From positions 1-64,000 of the forward strand of contig NZ_FTOP01000007.1 of assembly GCF_900156785.1 (NCBI RefSeq): a stretch of 64,000 bases of DNA. Direction: 5' to 3'. The stretch comes from Belliella pelovolcani (GTDB lineage Bacteria > Bacteroidota > Bacteroidia > Cytophagales > Cyclobacteriaceae). This document shows positions 19,669-28,095 of this stretch, piece after piece. The notes under the pieces are model-generated. The model saw nothing but the letters and a program-made list of their open reading frames with translations. It was not told the origin of the DNA and searched no databases. A program made the translations under genes and the position numbers. Position 1 is the stretch's first letter; the number at the start of each line of letters is the position of its first letter.

Positions 19669-20412
19669 TCAATACTTTCTGCCAGTCTTCCTATCAAAAA
19701 AATCTAAAAGCCGTTGTTCTACCATTTTGGTATTCATGTCTTTGAATTGATGGCTGATATTCTGAAGATTGAATTCAATGATCAAATCATCCAAATCTTT
19801 GTCTGTGAGATTGTATTCTTTTTTTAGTGCAATCATCACTGAATCAGACTGAATCAAATCTAGGTAATCTTGCTGCCTAGCAATTTCAGCCAGTCTTCTA
19901 GCATACTGTCTTTTCTGCCGCTCACTCTTCATAAAATACGAAATCGGCCCATCAATTGTCAAGGCAGGCATCAGCCCTGGATTATCTGACATTCCAGAAT
20001 AGATTTTTCCTGGCCCAGCAGGTCTATCCGTCAAACCACGCATACCAGTTGGGCTTGCAGTCCCATCCATCGAAAACGGTATCCTATATTCCTTGGCATA
20101 AACATCAAACCTTGGTAAAAGTCGGGCATTCAAATAAATCTCCATCACAAAATGTGTTTGCTCTCCTACCCTTTTACCAGCAGGGATGTAATGCTGTCTT
20201 TTGAAAACTAAGGAGTCTCCAGAGCTACCTTTGATACGGAAATATCCACGCATATTGGTTTCTGCGCTATCTTGATTGGTTAAATTGACCACCCAAACCT
20301 GATCTAAATATCCCTTATCCAAGCCATCAATCACATTACCAGTAATTGTTTGAGCTTTGGATAAGCTACCAAAGCTTACAAAAAAAGATATGATCAGAAG
20401 TATTTTTTTCAC
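19669..20412 (-). CDS. Exported protein with carboxypeptidase-regulatory-like domain
   Basis: A signal peptide (ILLIISFFVSFGSLSKAQ) leads into TITGNVIDGLDKGYLDQVWVVNLTNQDSAETNMRGYFRI, the start of a CarboxypepD_reg-like beta-sandwich, about residues 20-100. The rest has no recognised domain and contains a helical basic stretch (KSERQKRQYARRLAEIARQQ). Bacteroidota use this layout in small envelope proteins. Function is not known. It directly abuts the DUF4442 gene in a tail-to-tail arrangement. Confidence 0.75.
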   Translation of the reverse strand: MKKILLIISFFVSFGSLSKAQTITGNVIDGLDKGYLDQVWVVNLTNQDSAETNMRGYFRIKGSSGDSLVFKRQHYIPAGKRVGEQTHFVMEIYLNARLLPRFDVYAKEYRIPFSMDGTASPTGMRGLTDRPAGPGKIYSGMSDNPGLMPALTIDGPISYFMKSERQKRQYARRLAEIARQQDYLDLIQSDSVMIALKKEYNLTDKDLDDLIIEFNLQNISHQFKDMNTKMVEQRLLDFFDRKTGRKY

Positions 20413-20510
20413 AGTACGAAGTTACAAGCTATGTATCTGACACAAAAATATCCGCTGTTAAAAAACATTAAGCAGCATAATGACTATTTTAGGATCCAAA
20501 GAAATTCCTA

Positions 20511-21407
20511 ATGAATAGGGTGAATATGGAAAAACATTATTTAACAAGGTATGCACCTACACCAAGTGGGTTTTTACATCTTGGAAATATCTTTTCCTTT
20601 TTGAACACTTATCACTTGGCCAAAGCTTCTGGAGCAAAAATCTTACTAAGAATAGATGATTATGATCAAGAAAGGGTAAAGAAAAAGTATATCCAAGACA
20701 TCTTCGATACTTTAGACTTTTTAGAAATCCCTTTTGACTTAGGGCCTAAAACCTTAAAAGAATTTGAAAGCAATTACAGTTTCAAAAATAGAAAAGCCAA
20801 TTATACCAAGGCCTTAGAAACTTTGAAAGCTAAAAACATGCTTTTCGCCTGTGATTGTAGCAGAAAAAAGGTCGAGCGAATGCATCCTAAAGGCTTTTAT
20901 ACTGGGTTTTGCCAGAAAAGAAATCTTGATTTCAACTTATCTGCTATTAATTGGAGAGCCAAATTACCATTTCATCATCCTATAAAAATTAAAACAACTG
21001 ATGGTTGGGAATCTGGAAAAACTCCTGGAATACTCAATGATATAATTGTGAAAAAAAAAGATGGGCTACCTTCCTATCAATTAGCATCTGTAGTGGATGA
21101 CCTAACTTTTGGGATAGACTTGATTGTCCGGGGCAAAGATTTATGGGGATCATCTTTGGCTCAGATTCATATCGCTAACCATTTGGGGCAAAATACATTT
21201 GGTCAAAATACTTTTCATCATCATGAACTAATCAAAAATGCCAAAAACCGTAAATTATCAAAATCAGCTGGAGACACCTCTATTCAGTTTTTGAGAAAAT
21301 CAGGTAAAAAGAAATCAGACGTCTTTAGATTACTAGCAGACCAATTAGGAATAAAACAACCCATTGAAAGTATCGAAGATTTTTCTAATTATTGCTTACA
21401 AAAATAA
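20511..21407 (+). CDS. Glutamyl-tRNA synthetase-like protein (GluQRS-like)
   Basis: This is a catalytic-core-only class I synthetase of the GluRS family. The HIGH-equivalent is RYAPTPSGFLHLGN and the KMSKS-equivalent is RKLSKSAGD. The zinc-like pattern C-x-C ... Y-x3-C is seen in ACDCSRKKVERMHPKGFYTGFC. At 298 aa it lacks the anticodon-binding domain, as in glutamyl-Q-tRNA(Asp) synthetase, which attaches Glu to queuosine at tRNA position 34. QueA, of the queuosine pathway, is also in this window (38782-39999). Start could be Met1 or Met6 (20526). Confidence 0.82.
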   Translation: MNRVNMEKHYLTRYAPTPSGFLHLGNIFSFLNTYHLAKASGAKILLRIDDYDQERVKKKYIQDIFDTLDFLEIPFDLGPKTLKEFESNYSFKNRKANYTKALETLKAKNMLFACDCSRKKVERMHPKGFYTGFCQKRNLDFNLSAINWRAKLPFHHPIKIKTTDGWESGKTPGILNDIIVKKKDGLPSYQLASVVDDLTFGIDLIVRGKDLWGSSLAQIHIANHLGQNTFGQNTFHHHELIKNAKNRKLSKSAGDTSIQFLRKSGKKKSDVFRLLADQLGIKQPIESIEDFSNYCLQK

Positions 21408-21409
21408 AA

Positions 21410-21435
21410 ACCAGTTCCTGCGGAACTGGTCTTAT
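21410..21435 (+). terminator. Terminator after the GluQRS-like gene
   Basis: A 9-bp perfect stem (21410-21418 with 21422-21430, three-base loop) directly after the stop codon, followed by a short T-rich run. Confidence 0.6.
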
Positions 21436-21589
21436 TAATATCAATTAATTCTCCTCCAAGAAATAAGCATGAATCTCTCAGTCTATAGTTTTCAATAAGT
21501 ATCCATGCGTATCGAATATCAACAAATATCAAACTTAGACTTCTCAAGGATTTTTTTGTTGGCAAATTCGATTTGAGGTTGTTTAACTT

Positions 21590-23074
21590 TTAATACTTCG
21601 CAGGTTGATCTTTTGCAGGAATGGTTTTCATGATAAACTCCCTGATATCATCATTTGAAGTTTTCAAATCTTCAGCTCTCAAGTACATCATATGACCAGA
21701 TCTATAGCCTTTGAAAGACATTCTGTCTTGTAATTTACCATTAGGATCCATTTGCCACATGTTGTATTTGGCATTGAAATAATCCGTACCACCGTCGAAA
21801 TAACCTGACTGAGTCATCACGTGTAGATATGGATTTTGACGCATCGCATTGGCCAATTGCTCGCCTGTGTTGTCATTACTTCTATCCCATGGGTTGACTG
21901 GACCAAAAAGATTGTATGTCAAATCTGTCTCATACTTCAGGACATTTTTAGCATAAAGGTTGAAAGCTGGTGCAAAAGCATGATTCCATGAAGTCAAAGC
22001 AGGGTCAAAATCATAGCGGTCACCGGCATCAGACTTATCTATCCCTCTATATCTGCTATCAAGTCTACCAATCGTTAACCCCTGATCACGCAACAATTCT
22101 TTCCAGAAAAAGCTGGTCGGAACAGCTAAGTTGTGCTCAAGGATAACTTTCTCGCTCAATCCTGAGTAATAGGCCATTTTAGAAGCAATTTCCTTTCTCT
22201 TGGCTGCGTCCAATGAACCTCCACGCGCAATGGCAGGGAGTACTTCATCTAATGTGTATTTTTCAACTTCAGGAAGAATTTGATCTAAATCTTTGGACTG
22301 AAGGTCAGCAGGCAAAACTCCGTGATACCAAGCCGTAGCGGCATAATATGGCAAGTAATTCGCTGCTGCAACTGGACCATTTCTATCCAATCCAAGACCT
22401 GTAGGAGACACGAGAATCACGCCATTGAAATACATCCAATGTGAATTTTGTAATTGAGAAACCAATCCAGCAACTCGAGTAGTACCATAGCTTTCTCCTA
22501 TCAGGTATTTTGGAGAGGACCATCTATTTTGTCTACTTACAAATGTATTGATCCAATCAGCCAGGTACCTGATGTCAGCATTCACACCAAAGAATGTTGA
22601 CCTAGATACCTCCTTATTCACAATTCTGGAATAACCTGTATTCACCGGATCTACAAAGACGATATCGGCAACATCTAGGATAGAATGAGGATTTTTGCTG
22701 TAGCCATAAGGCTGAAGCGGATAGCCTTCATCATCAATATTAAGCTTATACGGACCCGTATAAGCCAAATGCATCCAAATAGAAGCTGAACCTGGGCCAC
22801 CATTGAAAGAAATCACCAAAGGTCTACTTGTCTTGTCTGAGACATCTGTTCTTTCATAGTAGGTATAGAACAAAGAAGCCATCGGTTTGCCATCCTCATC
22901 CCAAACAGGCATGGTTCCAGCTGTAGCCTTATAAGGAACTCTTTTGCCATTGATAGTCACTTCATTATTTGTCACCGAAGCTGATTCTACAGCTATCTGC
23001 CTGGTTTCCTGCGCCCATACAAAAGCCATAGAACCAACCAATAACGCTGCACTTAAAAGGTATCTTTTGATCAT
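21590..23074 (-). CDS. Exported S10-family serine carboxypeptidase-like protein
   Basis: A signal peptide (LLSAALLVGSMAFVWAQ) precedes an alpha/beta-hydrolase fold. The nucleophile elbow GESYGTTR matches the S10 GESYG/A motif, and the oxyanion region SFNGGPGSASIWMH is the S10 hallmark. The C-terminal SGYFDGGTDYFNAKYN and SGHMMYLRAEDL supply the expected Asp and His. Length (494 aa) is normal for bacterial S10 proteins. It likely removes C-terminal amino acids from peptides in the periplasm. It stands alone, 99 bases downstream of the K+ channel gene on the same strand. Confidence 0.9.
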   Translation of the reverse strand: MIKRYLLSAALLVGSMAFVWAQETRQIAVESASVTNNEVTINGKRVPYKATAGTMPVWDEDGKPMASLFYTYYERTDVSDKTSRPLVISFNGGPGSASIWMHLAYTGPYKLNIDDEGYPLQPYGYSKNPHSILDVADIVFVDPVNTGYSRIVNKEVSRSTFFGVNADIRYLADWINTFVSRQNRWSSPKYLIGESYGTTRVAGLVSQLQNSHWMYFNGVILVSPTGLGLDRNGPVAAANYLPYYAATAWYHGVLPADLQSKDLDQILPEVEKYTLDEVLPAIARGGSLDAAKRKEIASKMAYYSGLSEKVILEHNLAVPTSFFWKELLRDQGLTIGRLDSRYRGIDKSDAGDRYDFDPALTSWNHAFAPAFNLYAKNVLKYETDLTYNLFGPVNPWDRSNDNTGEQLANAMRQNPYLHVMTQSGYFDGGTDYFNAKYNMWQMDPNGKLQDRMSFKGYRSGHMMYLRAEDLKTSNDDIREFIMKTIPAKDQPAKY

Positions 23075-23172
23075 AATATTTGGATTTAATTTTCACTAAA
23101 ATATTAAACTATTTCAAAACCACTTCACCAAAATACCTTAAAGGCATAAAAAATTAGATAGAAGGCATTTGC

Positions 23173-23853
23173 TCAAGTATTTTCCTTTGAAGCATAGGAG
23201 ACTAACTTTGCTATCACAACTGCTGGGTATAGTATGCCCAAAGCTGAAAGAAAAGTCGAGAGCATTTTCGCCGAGAAATTGGCTGGAAAAATATCTCCAA
23301 AGCCTAGCGTACTGATACATGTAAGGCTATAATATATATATTCCCCAAAATCTACATCCATCCCTTCGAGACTTACATCTTCTCCTATGATCGACTTCCC
23401 CGTTGATAAATGGATGATTTCAAATCCAAATGCCCCAATCATTGCAACCAATAGGTACACATTGATGCTTCCAATGATTCTATAAAAATTCACTTCATTA
23501 TCTCTAAAAAGTAAGAGTATATTGACTACAATCAAGGCTATCAAATTCAATATGGCCACAATCCTTTCTAAAAGGTAAAAGTCAAAGGGATTATCACCAA
23601 ATCTAATCAACCTCAAACTGATATGCGTTACCAATAAAACACCGGTTAAAATGATATATGCTTTTTCTTTCGCTGAAAATATGCCAATAAAAAAAAGTAG
23701 AATTAGCATGAAATTCAGAAAAAAGGTAGCGTCATTCTGATATTCTATGATCACAGGTAAGATAAATACTGTAAAAATCAACATCACCAACAACGCTGGG
23801 AAACTGGTATCTGACACCCAGAAACCTTTAACTTTTTTTAAATATTCTTTCAT
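23173..23853 (-). CDS. Voltage-gated-like potassium channel protein
   Basis: The protein has about six hydrophobic segments and a pore loop near the C-terminus: SLTCISTLGFGDIFP, with selectivity filter TLGFGD at residues 182-187 (the K+ consensus is TxGYGD). No cytoplasmic RCK domain is present; the Kef-like antiporter directly upstream has one. Its ATG overlaps the end of the antiporter gene by four bases, so the two are translationally coupled and the channel probably works with it in K+ release or uptake. Confidence 0.88.
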   Translation of the reverse strand: MKEYLKKVKGFWVSDTSFPALLVMLIFTVFILPVIIEYQNDATFFLNFMLILLFFIGIFSAKEKAYIILTGVLLVTHISLRLIRFGDNPFDFYLLERIVAILNLIALIVVNILLLFRDNEVNFYRIIGSINVYLLVAMIGAFGFEIIHLSTGKSIIGEDVSLEGMDVDFGEYIYYSLTCISTLGFGDIFPANFSAKMLSTFLSALGILYPAVVIAKLVSYASKENT

Positions 23854-25532
23854 TTCTCAGTGTTTTGCGAATCGGAATTAAGAATTGGGCTTAGGTGAGC
23901 GTTATAAAAGTTTTGAGCAGCCATCTCAAAGGGCAACAAAACTTTTACATTGAGTAAATGGTCAAAATACTTACTTTCATTTTCATGCATTGCTGTCAAA
24001 AAAATTTGACCTTTAAAGTTAGACTTATCCAAAGCATTGACCAGCTTAATGCTATGATGATAATCAGGAACTGTACAAATCACACACTTGGTATGATCAA
24101 GAGAAAGATGTTCCAACAGGTCTGGATCTTCAAGATCTCCATACATAATTTTTTTCCTAGCCTCTTGCCAAGATTTCACCACTTGAGGATCAAAGTCTAT
24201 TCCCAAATATTCGGCGTGCCCTTTTTCTTGAACTTGATCGGCCACTTTCTGGCCAAATCTACCTAACCCTAAAATCAAGACTTCAAAATGGCTCGACTCT
24301 AATTGTTTCATTTGGCTCTCTCGGTAAGGGTCTGATTTTTCAAAAACCTTCAAAACAGGCGCCAAAAACTGATAAAGCATACCTGAATACAAGATCATAT
24401 AAGTAGATAAAGCAATTGTAATCAAACCTACCAAGGTTATCAAACCTACAATCTCCTCGGTCAAATGCCCCACAGTATAGCCTAGACCAGCAAAAATCAA
24501 TGAAAACTCAGAAATTTGTGCCACTGTCAATCCTGCTAAAAAGGAAGTCCGCTTCCTGTACCCCATAGATCCCATGATAATCAATACGATAATGGGATTT
24601 CCTATCAATACAAAAATAGAAAATACAAATGCAGCAGGCACTTGGGTGCCTATGACACCCAAATTCAATCCAGCACCTAAATTGACAAAAAAGAACAACA
24701 GCAAAAAATCCCTCAAGCTAGTCATTCTACCACTGATGACTTCTTTGAAAGGTGAAGATGCCAAACTAACCCCAGCAAGAAAAGCACCTACTTCTGCACT
24801 AAAACCAATTAATTCACTGATCATGGCTAATAAAACAGCCCATGCGATGGCAAAGAGCGTGAGCATTTCCACGGATTTAGCAAGAAAAAAACTCAGCTTA
24901 GGAATGATGTAACGCATAGCCAAAACCGTGGCTCCCACCAAAACAAAAGAGTATAAAAGTGTCTTTCCGATTTCTAATACCATCATGGCATCTTCTCCTC
25001 CTCTTCCGATGGTCGAGAGTACAATCATCACAAGTATCACAACAATATCCTGTACGATCAAAAATCCAATTGCAATCTGTCCGTGAAGCGCATCGATTTC
25101 TTTTTTATCAGAAAGCAATTTGACAATGATGATGGTACTAGAAAAGGTCAATGCAACAGCAATATAAAAACTATGCAGAGTAGAAAAACCTAAACTAATC
25201 CCAAGAAAGTATCCAATCACAGAAGTAAATATCACCTGACCAAGTCCAGTCATCAAGGCAATCTTACCTGTAGACTTGATCAATCGAAGGTCCAATTTTA
25301 AGCCCACGATAAAAAGTAAAATTGCAATCCCTACCTCTGCCAGCAAATGTATATTCTCCTTACTCTGTGCTACATTCAAAACAGATGGCCCTACCACTAT
25401 CCCTAGGGCAATAAACATCACAATCAATGGTTGTTTCAAAATTTGCCCTAAAGCTCCCAATAGTGCTGCCAAAGAGAGAATAATCGCAAATTCATAAAAG
25501 GGATTCTGTGATAAGTTTGCTAACCAAGTCAT
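23850..25532 (-). CDS. Kef-type monovalent cation:proton antiporter with TrkA-N domain
   Basis: Residues 1-380 form about 12 membrane helices of the CPA2 family (FIALGIVVGPSVLN; LTFSSTIIIVKLLSDKKEIDALHGQIAIGFLIVQD is the conserved ion-path region). Residues about 392-510 are a cytoplasmic TrkA-N/RCK domain with the nucleotide-binding motif LGLGRFGQKVADQ. This layout is typical of glutathione-gated or NAD-regulated K+ efflux systems that acidify the cytoplasm under electrophile or alkali stress. It overlaps by four bases with both neighbours (universal-stress-like gene upstream, K+ channel downstream), giving a three-gene operon. Confidence 0.92.
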   Translation of the reverse strand: MTWLANLSQNPFYEFAIILSLAALLGALGQILKQPLIVMFIALGIVVGPSVLNVAQSKENIHLLAEVGIAILLFIVGLKLDLRLIKSTGKIALMTGLGQVIFTSVIGYFLGISLGFSTLHSFYIAVALTFSSTIIIVKLLSDKKEIDALHGQIAIGFLIVQDIVVILVMIVLSTIGRGGEDAMMVLEIGKTLLYSFVLVGATVLAMRYIIPKLSFFLAKSVEMLTLFAIAWAVLLAMISELIGFSAEVGAFLAGVSLASSPFKEVISGRMTSLRDFLLLFFFVNLGAGLNLGVIGTQVPAAFVFSIFVLIGNPIIVLIIMGSMGYRKRTSFLAGLTVAQISEFSLIFAGLGYTVGHLTEEIVGLITLVGLITIALSTYMILYSGMLYQFLAPVLKVFEKSDPYRESQMKQLESSHFEVLILGLGRFGQKVADQVQEKGHAEYLGIDFDPQVVKSWQEARKKIMYGDLEDPDLLEHLSLDHTKCVICTVPDYHHSIKLVNALDKSNFKGQIFLTAMHENESKYFDHLLNVKVLLPFEMAAQNFYNAHLSPILNSDSQNTEK

Positions 25533-26344
25533 GAGGGCAAAACAATTAAAGGAATGGAAGCATCATGAACAAGATCATTAATCATGAATTTGCGAAAAAC
25601 ACGATCTACTAGAGATCTTGAGCCCTTTTGCAGGACCAAAAACATCCCCTCCTGAAGCAGCATGTAATTCTTTAACTCAGCTATAGCATCGTTTCCATTA
25701 AATGAATTTACTTGGCAAGAAATAAGTGGATAAAATGTCTTCTTTAGCTTAAGTAAATATGCCTCTGAATCATATTTCTCTTCTACTTTACTGATAATTG
25801 TAATGAACTCTACTACTTCTAGCTTACTACTGATACTTTTTATCAATTGTTTCAGAAACCTTTCTTCAATAGGTGTCTTGTAATGTACGGCTACAACCAA
25901 TTTACTTGGAACATTAACCTTAGCGTGTAAAGGTATCGCAATGGTTAACCGATTAACTTCCTCTATAACTCGAGTGACAGTACTCCCAATAAAAATCTGC
26001 TTCAATATCCCTGTGCCTTTGATGCCAGCTAGGGTAATATCTTCTTCCTCAATTTGAGCTTCTTCTTTTAGAAATTTGATCAAGGGTAATGCCGTAATTT
26101 CTATATTCACAAAGATTGATTCATCCACGTATTGCGCACGAAGTTTCTCAATTTCTTGAAAAACCATTCTTTTTTGATCATATTCTAATTTTAGCCTAAT
26201 ATCAGGACTTCCAAGTGATGGAATCATCAATTCAAGTTGGTGTACCAAAACCATTTTACACCCAAAAGCCAAACACCATTGAACGGCTAGCTTGATTTGC
26301 GAATTGGAATAATCAGAAAAATCAATCAAAACATAAATTTTCAT
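25529..26344 (-). CDS. Universal stress protein-like protein
   Basis: The N-terminus MKIYVLIDFSDYSNSQIKLAVQWCLAFGCKMVLVHQLE fits a UspA fold, with a second degenerate half that has VAVHYKTPIEERFLKQL. The ATP-binding GxxGxxx(S/T) pattern is seen as GIKGTGILKQIFIGSTVTRVIE. The product of 271 aa is a tandem Usp protein. I start at the ATG at 26344 because the longer frame begins with TTG. It overlaps the Kef-like antiporter gene by four bases, which suggests regulation of the transporter, as seen for other Usp partners of antiporters. Confidence 0.8.
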   Translation of the reverse strand: MKIYVLIDFSDYSNSQIKLAVQWCLAFGCKMVLVHQLELMIPSLGSPDIRLKLEYDQKRMVFQEIEKLRAQYVDESIFVNIEITALPLIKFLKEEAQIEEEDITLAGIKGTGILKQIFIGSTVTRVIEEVNRLTIAIPLHAKVNVPSKLVVAVHYKTPIEERFLKQLIKSISSKLEVVEFITIISKVEEKYDSEAYLLKLKKTFYPLISCQVNSFNGNDAIAELKNYMLLQEGMFLVLQKGSRSLVDRVFRKFMINDLVHDASIPLIVLPS

Positions 26345-26569
26345 AGTAGTCTGTCTTGTATAGCTAAAATTAGAAAAATATTTGATTACCCCATAGAGAT
26401 GCAAGAATTAACCAATTGATGTAACTTTCAATTTTCTAATTGACTTATTTCATTTGAAACGGAAACATTTCATTATCTTTTCCGCTATACATTTAAATTA
26501 AACTTTTTATTGTGTTTATTTGAAATTTCAAGAAAACTTGATTTAAACATTATTTAAGCAACCGACCAA

Positions 26570-28060
26570 ATGAATCTCACCATAGAAAATATTCTTTTCA
26601 CAGGATCTGTCTTACTTTTCCTGAGCATACTAGCTGGAAAAACCTCATATAAGTTTGGTGTTCCAACTTTGATTTTGTTTCTATTGGTAGGTATGTTAGC
26701 TGGATCCGATGGACTCGGTATTCAGTTCAATAATCCCGAAATTGCTCAGTTCATTGGAATTGTTTCCTTGAATTTCATCCTTTTTTCAGGGGGGCTTGAT
26801 ACCAGTTGGAAATCTATCAAGCCTGTATTGGGCAAAGGGATTGCGCTATCTACAGTTGGAGTGCTTCTGACGGCATCCTCAGTTGGCGTATTTGTTTGGC
26901 TATTGACAGATTTTACTATTTTCGAGGGTTTATTATTGGGAGCGATTGTTTCATCTACGGACGCTGCTGCGGTATTTTCAATCCTAAGATCCAAAAGCCT
27001 CGCTCTTAAATACCGCTTGAGATCTACATTGGAGCTTGAAAGCGGAAGTAACGACCCCATGGCTTATGTATTGACCATTGCTTTCTTGGGTTTGGTACTC
27101 AACCCAAATCAAGGAGTGATGTCAATCATCATATTGTTTTTGCAGCAAATGATCATTGGTGGTGCATTGGGTTTACTTTTTGGATGGTTGAGTAAACAGG
27201 CTATCAATAGAATCAACCTAGGCTTCGAAGGTCTGTATCCAGTATTGGTGATTTCCTTGATGTTTGTGACATTTTCATTTACTGATCTACTGGGAGGAAA
27301 TGGCTTCTTGGCAGTTTACCTCTGTGCTGTATACTTAGGACAACAAGAACTCATTCACAAAAACTCCATCCTCAAAATGTTTGATGGATTGGCTTGGTTG
27401 ATGCAAATCGTACTCTTTCTCACGCTTGGACTTTTGGTCAATCCTTCTGAAATCATTCCACTGATCGGTTTAGGAGTAGCTGTTTCTGCTTTCTTGATTT
27501 TTGTATCCAGACCATTAGGCGTGTTTTTGACTCTACTGCCTTTCAAAATGAAAAATAGAAGTCGTTGGTATATCTCATGGGTAGGCCTGAGGGGAGCAGT
27601 ACCTATTGTATTTGCAACTTATCCTTTGATCGCTGGTATTGACAAAGCCCATATGATTTTTAATTTGGTCTTTTTCATTTCCTTGACCTCGGTATTGATT
27701 CAAGGCACTACATTATCCGTAGTAGCCAATTGGTTCAAAGTATCATTGCCAGAGAAAGCGAAACCAAAATCTCCAATCGATTACATCATGAATGAAGCAC
27801 CAAAAACAGAGATGACTGAAGTCATCATTCCTGATGGAAATGAAATTATCGGTAAGAAAATTTTAGAAATTGGTTTTCCAAAGAACGCAATCATAGCCAT
27901 GCTGAGAAGAAAAGGCGAATACATCACTCCTAAGGGAAGTACCGAAATCCAAGCATGGGATCAACTCTTGGTCTTGTCAGAAAATAAAGATTGTCTCAAA
28001 AAAGTCTATGAAGTGCTTCATGTTCCAATTGAAGCGGAAATTGAAGAGGATGAAGACTAA
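26570..28060 (+). CDS. NhaP2/CvrA-type potassium/proton antiporter
   Basis: A CPA1 antiporter with about 12 helices, including ILGAIVSSTDAAAVFSILR-like residues and LESGSNDPMAYVL, where the acidic pair lies in the ion-binding site. The cytoplasmic C-terminus (about 410-485: VIIPDGNEIIGKKILEIGFPKNAIIAML) is a TrkA-C domain, diagnostic of NhaP2 (CvrA), which exports K+ or Na+ in exchange for protons. It is transcribed divergently from the Usp-Kef-channel operon with 225 bases between. Confidence 0.9.
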   Translation: MNLTIENILFTGSVLLFLSILAGKTSYKFGVPTLILFLLVGMLAGSDGLGIQFNNPEIAQFIGIVSLNFILFSGGLDTSWKSIKPVLGKGIALSTVGVLLTASSVGVFVWLLTDFTIFEGLLLGAIVSSTDAAAVFSILRSKSLALKYRLRSTLELESGSNDPMAYVLTIAFLGLVLNPNQGVMSIIILFLQQMIIGGALGLLFGWLSKQAINRINLGFEGLYPVLVISLMFVTFSFTDLLGGNGFLAVYLCAVYLGQQELIHKNSILKMFDGLAWLMQIVLFLTLGLLVNPSEIIPLIGLGVAVSAFLIFVSRPLGVFLTLLPFKMKNRSRWYISWVGLRGAVPIVFATYPLIAGIDKAHMIFNLVFFISLTSVLIQGTTLSVVANWFKVSLPEKAKPKSPIDYIMNEAPKTEMTEVIIPDGNEIIGKKILEIGFPKNAIIAMLRRKGEYITPKGSTEIQAWDQLLVLSENKDCLKKVYEVLHVPIEAEIEEDED

Positions 28061-28064
28061 AAGT

Positions 28065-28092
28065 AAAAAAACCCGGCTTAAAGCCGGGTTTT
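28065..28092. terminator. Bidirectional terminator between antiporter and ppc
   Basis: A GC-rich stem (acccggctt with aagccgggt) with A- and T-rich flanks lies between the convergent antiporter and PEP carboxylase genes. Confidence 0.85.
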
Positions 28093-28095
28093 GTA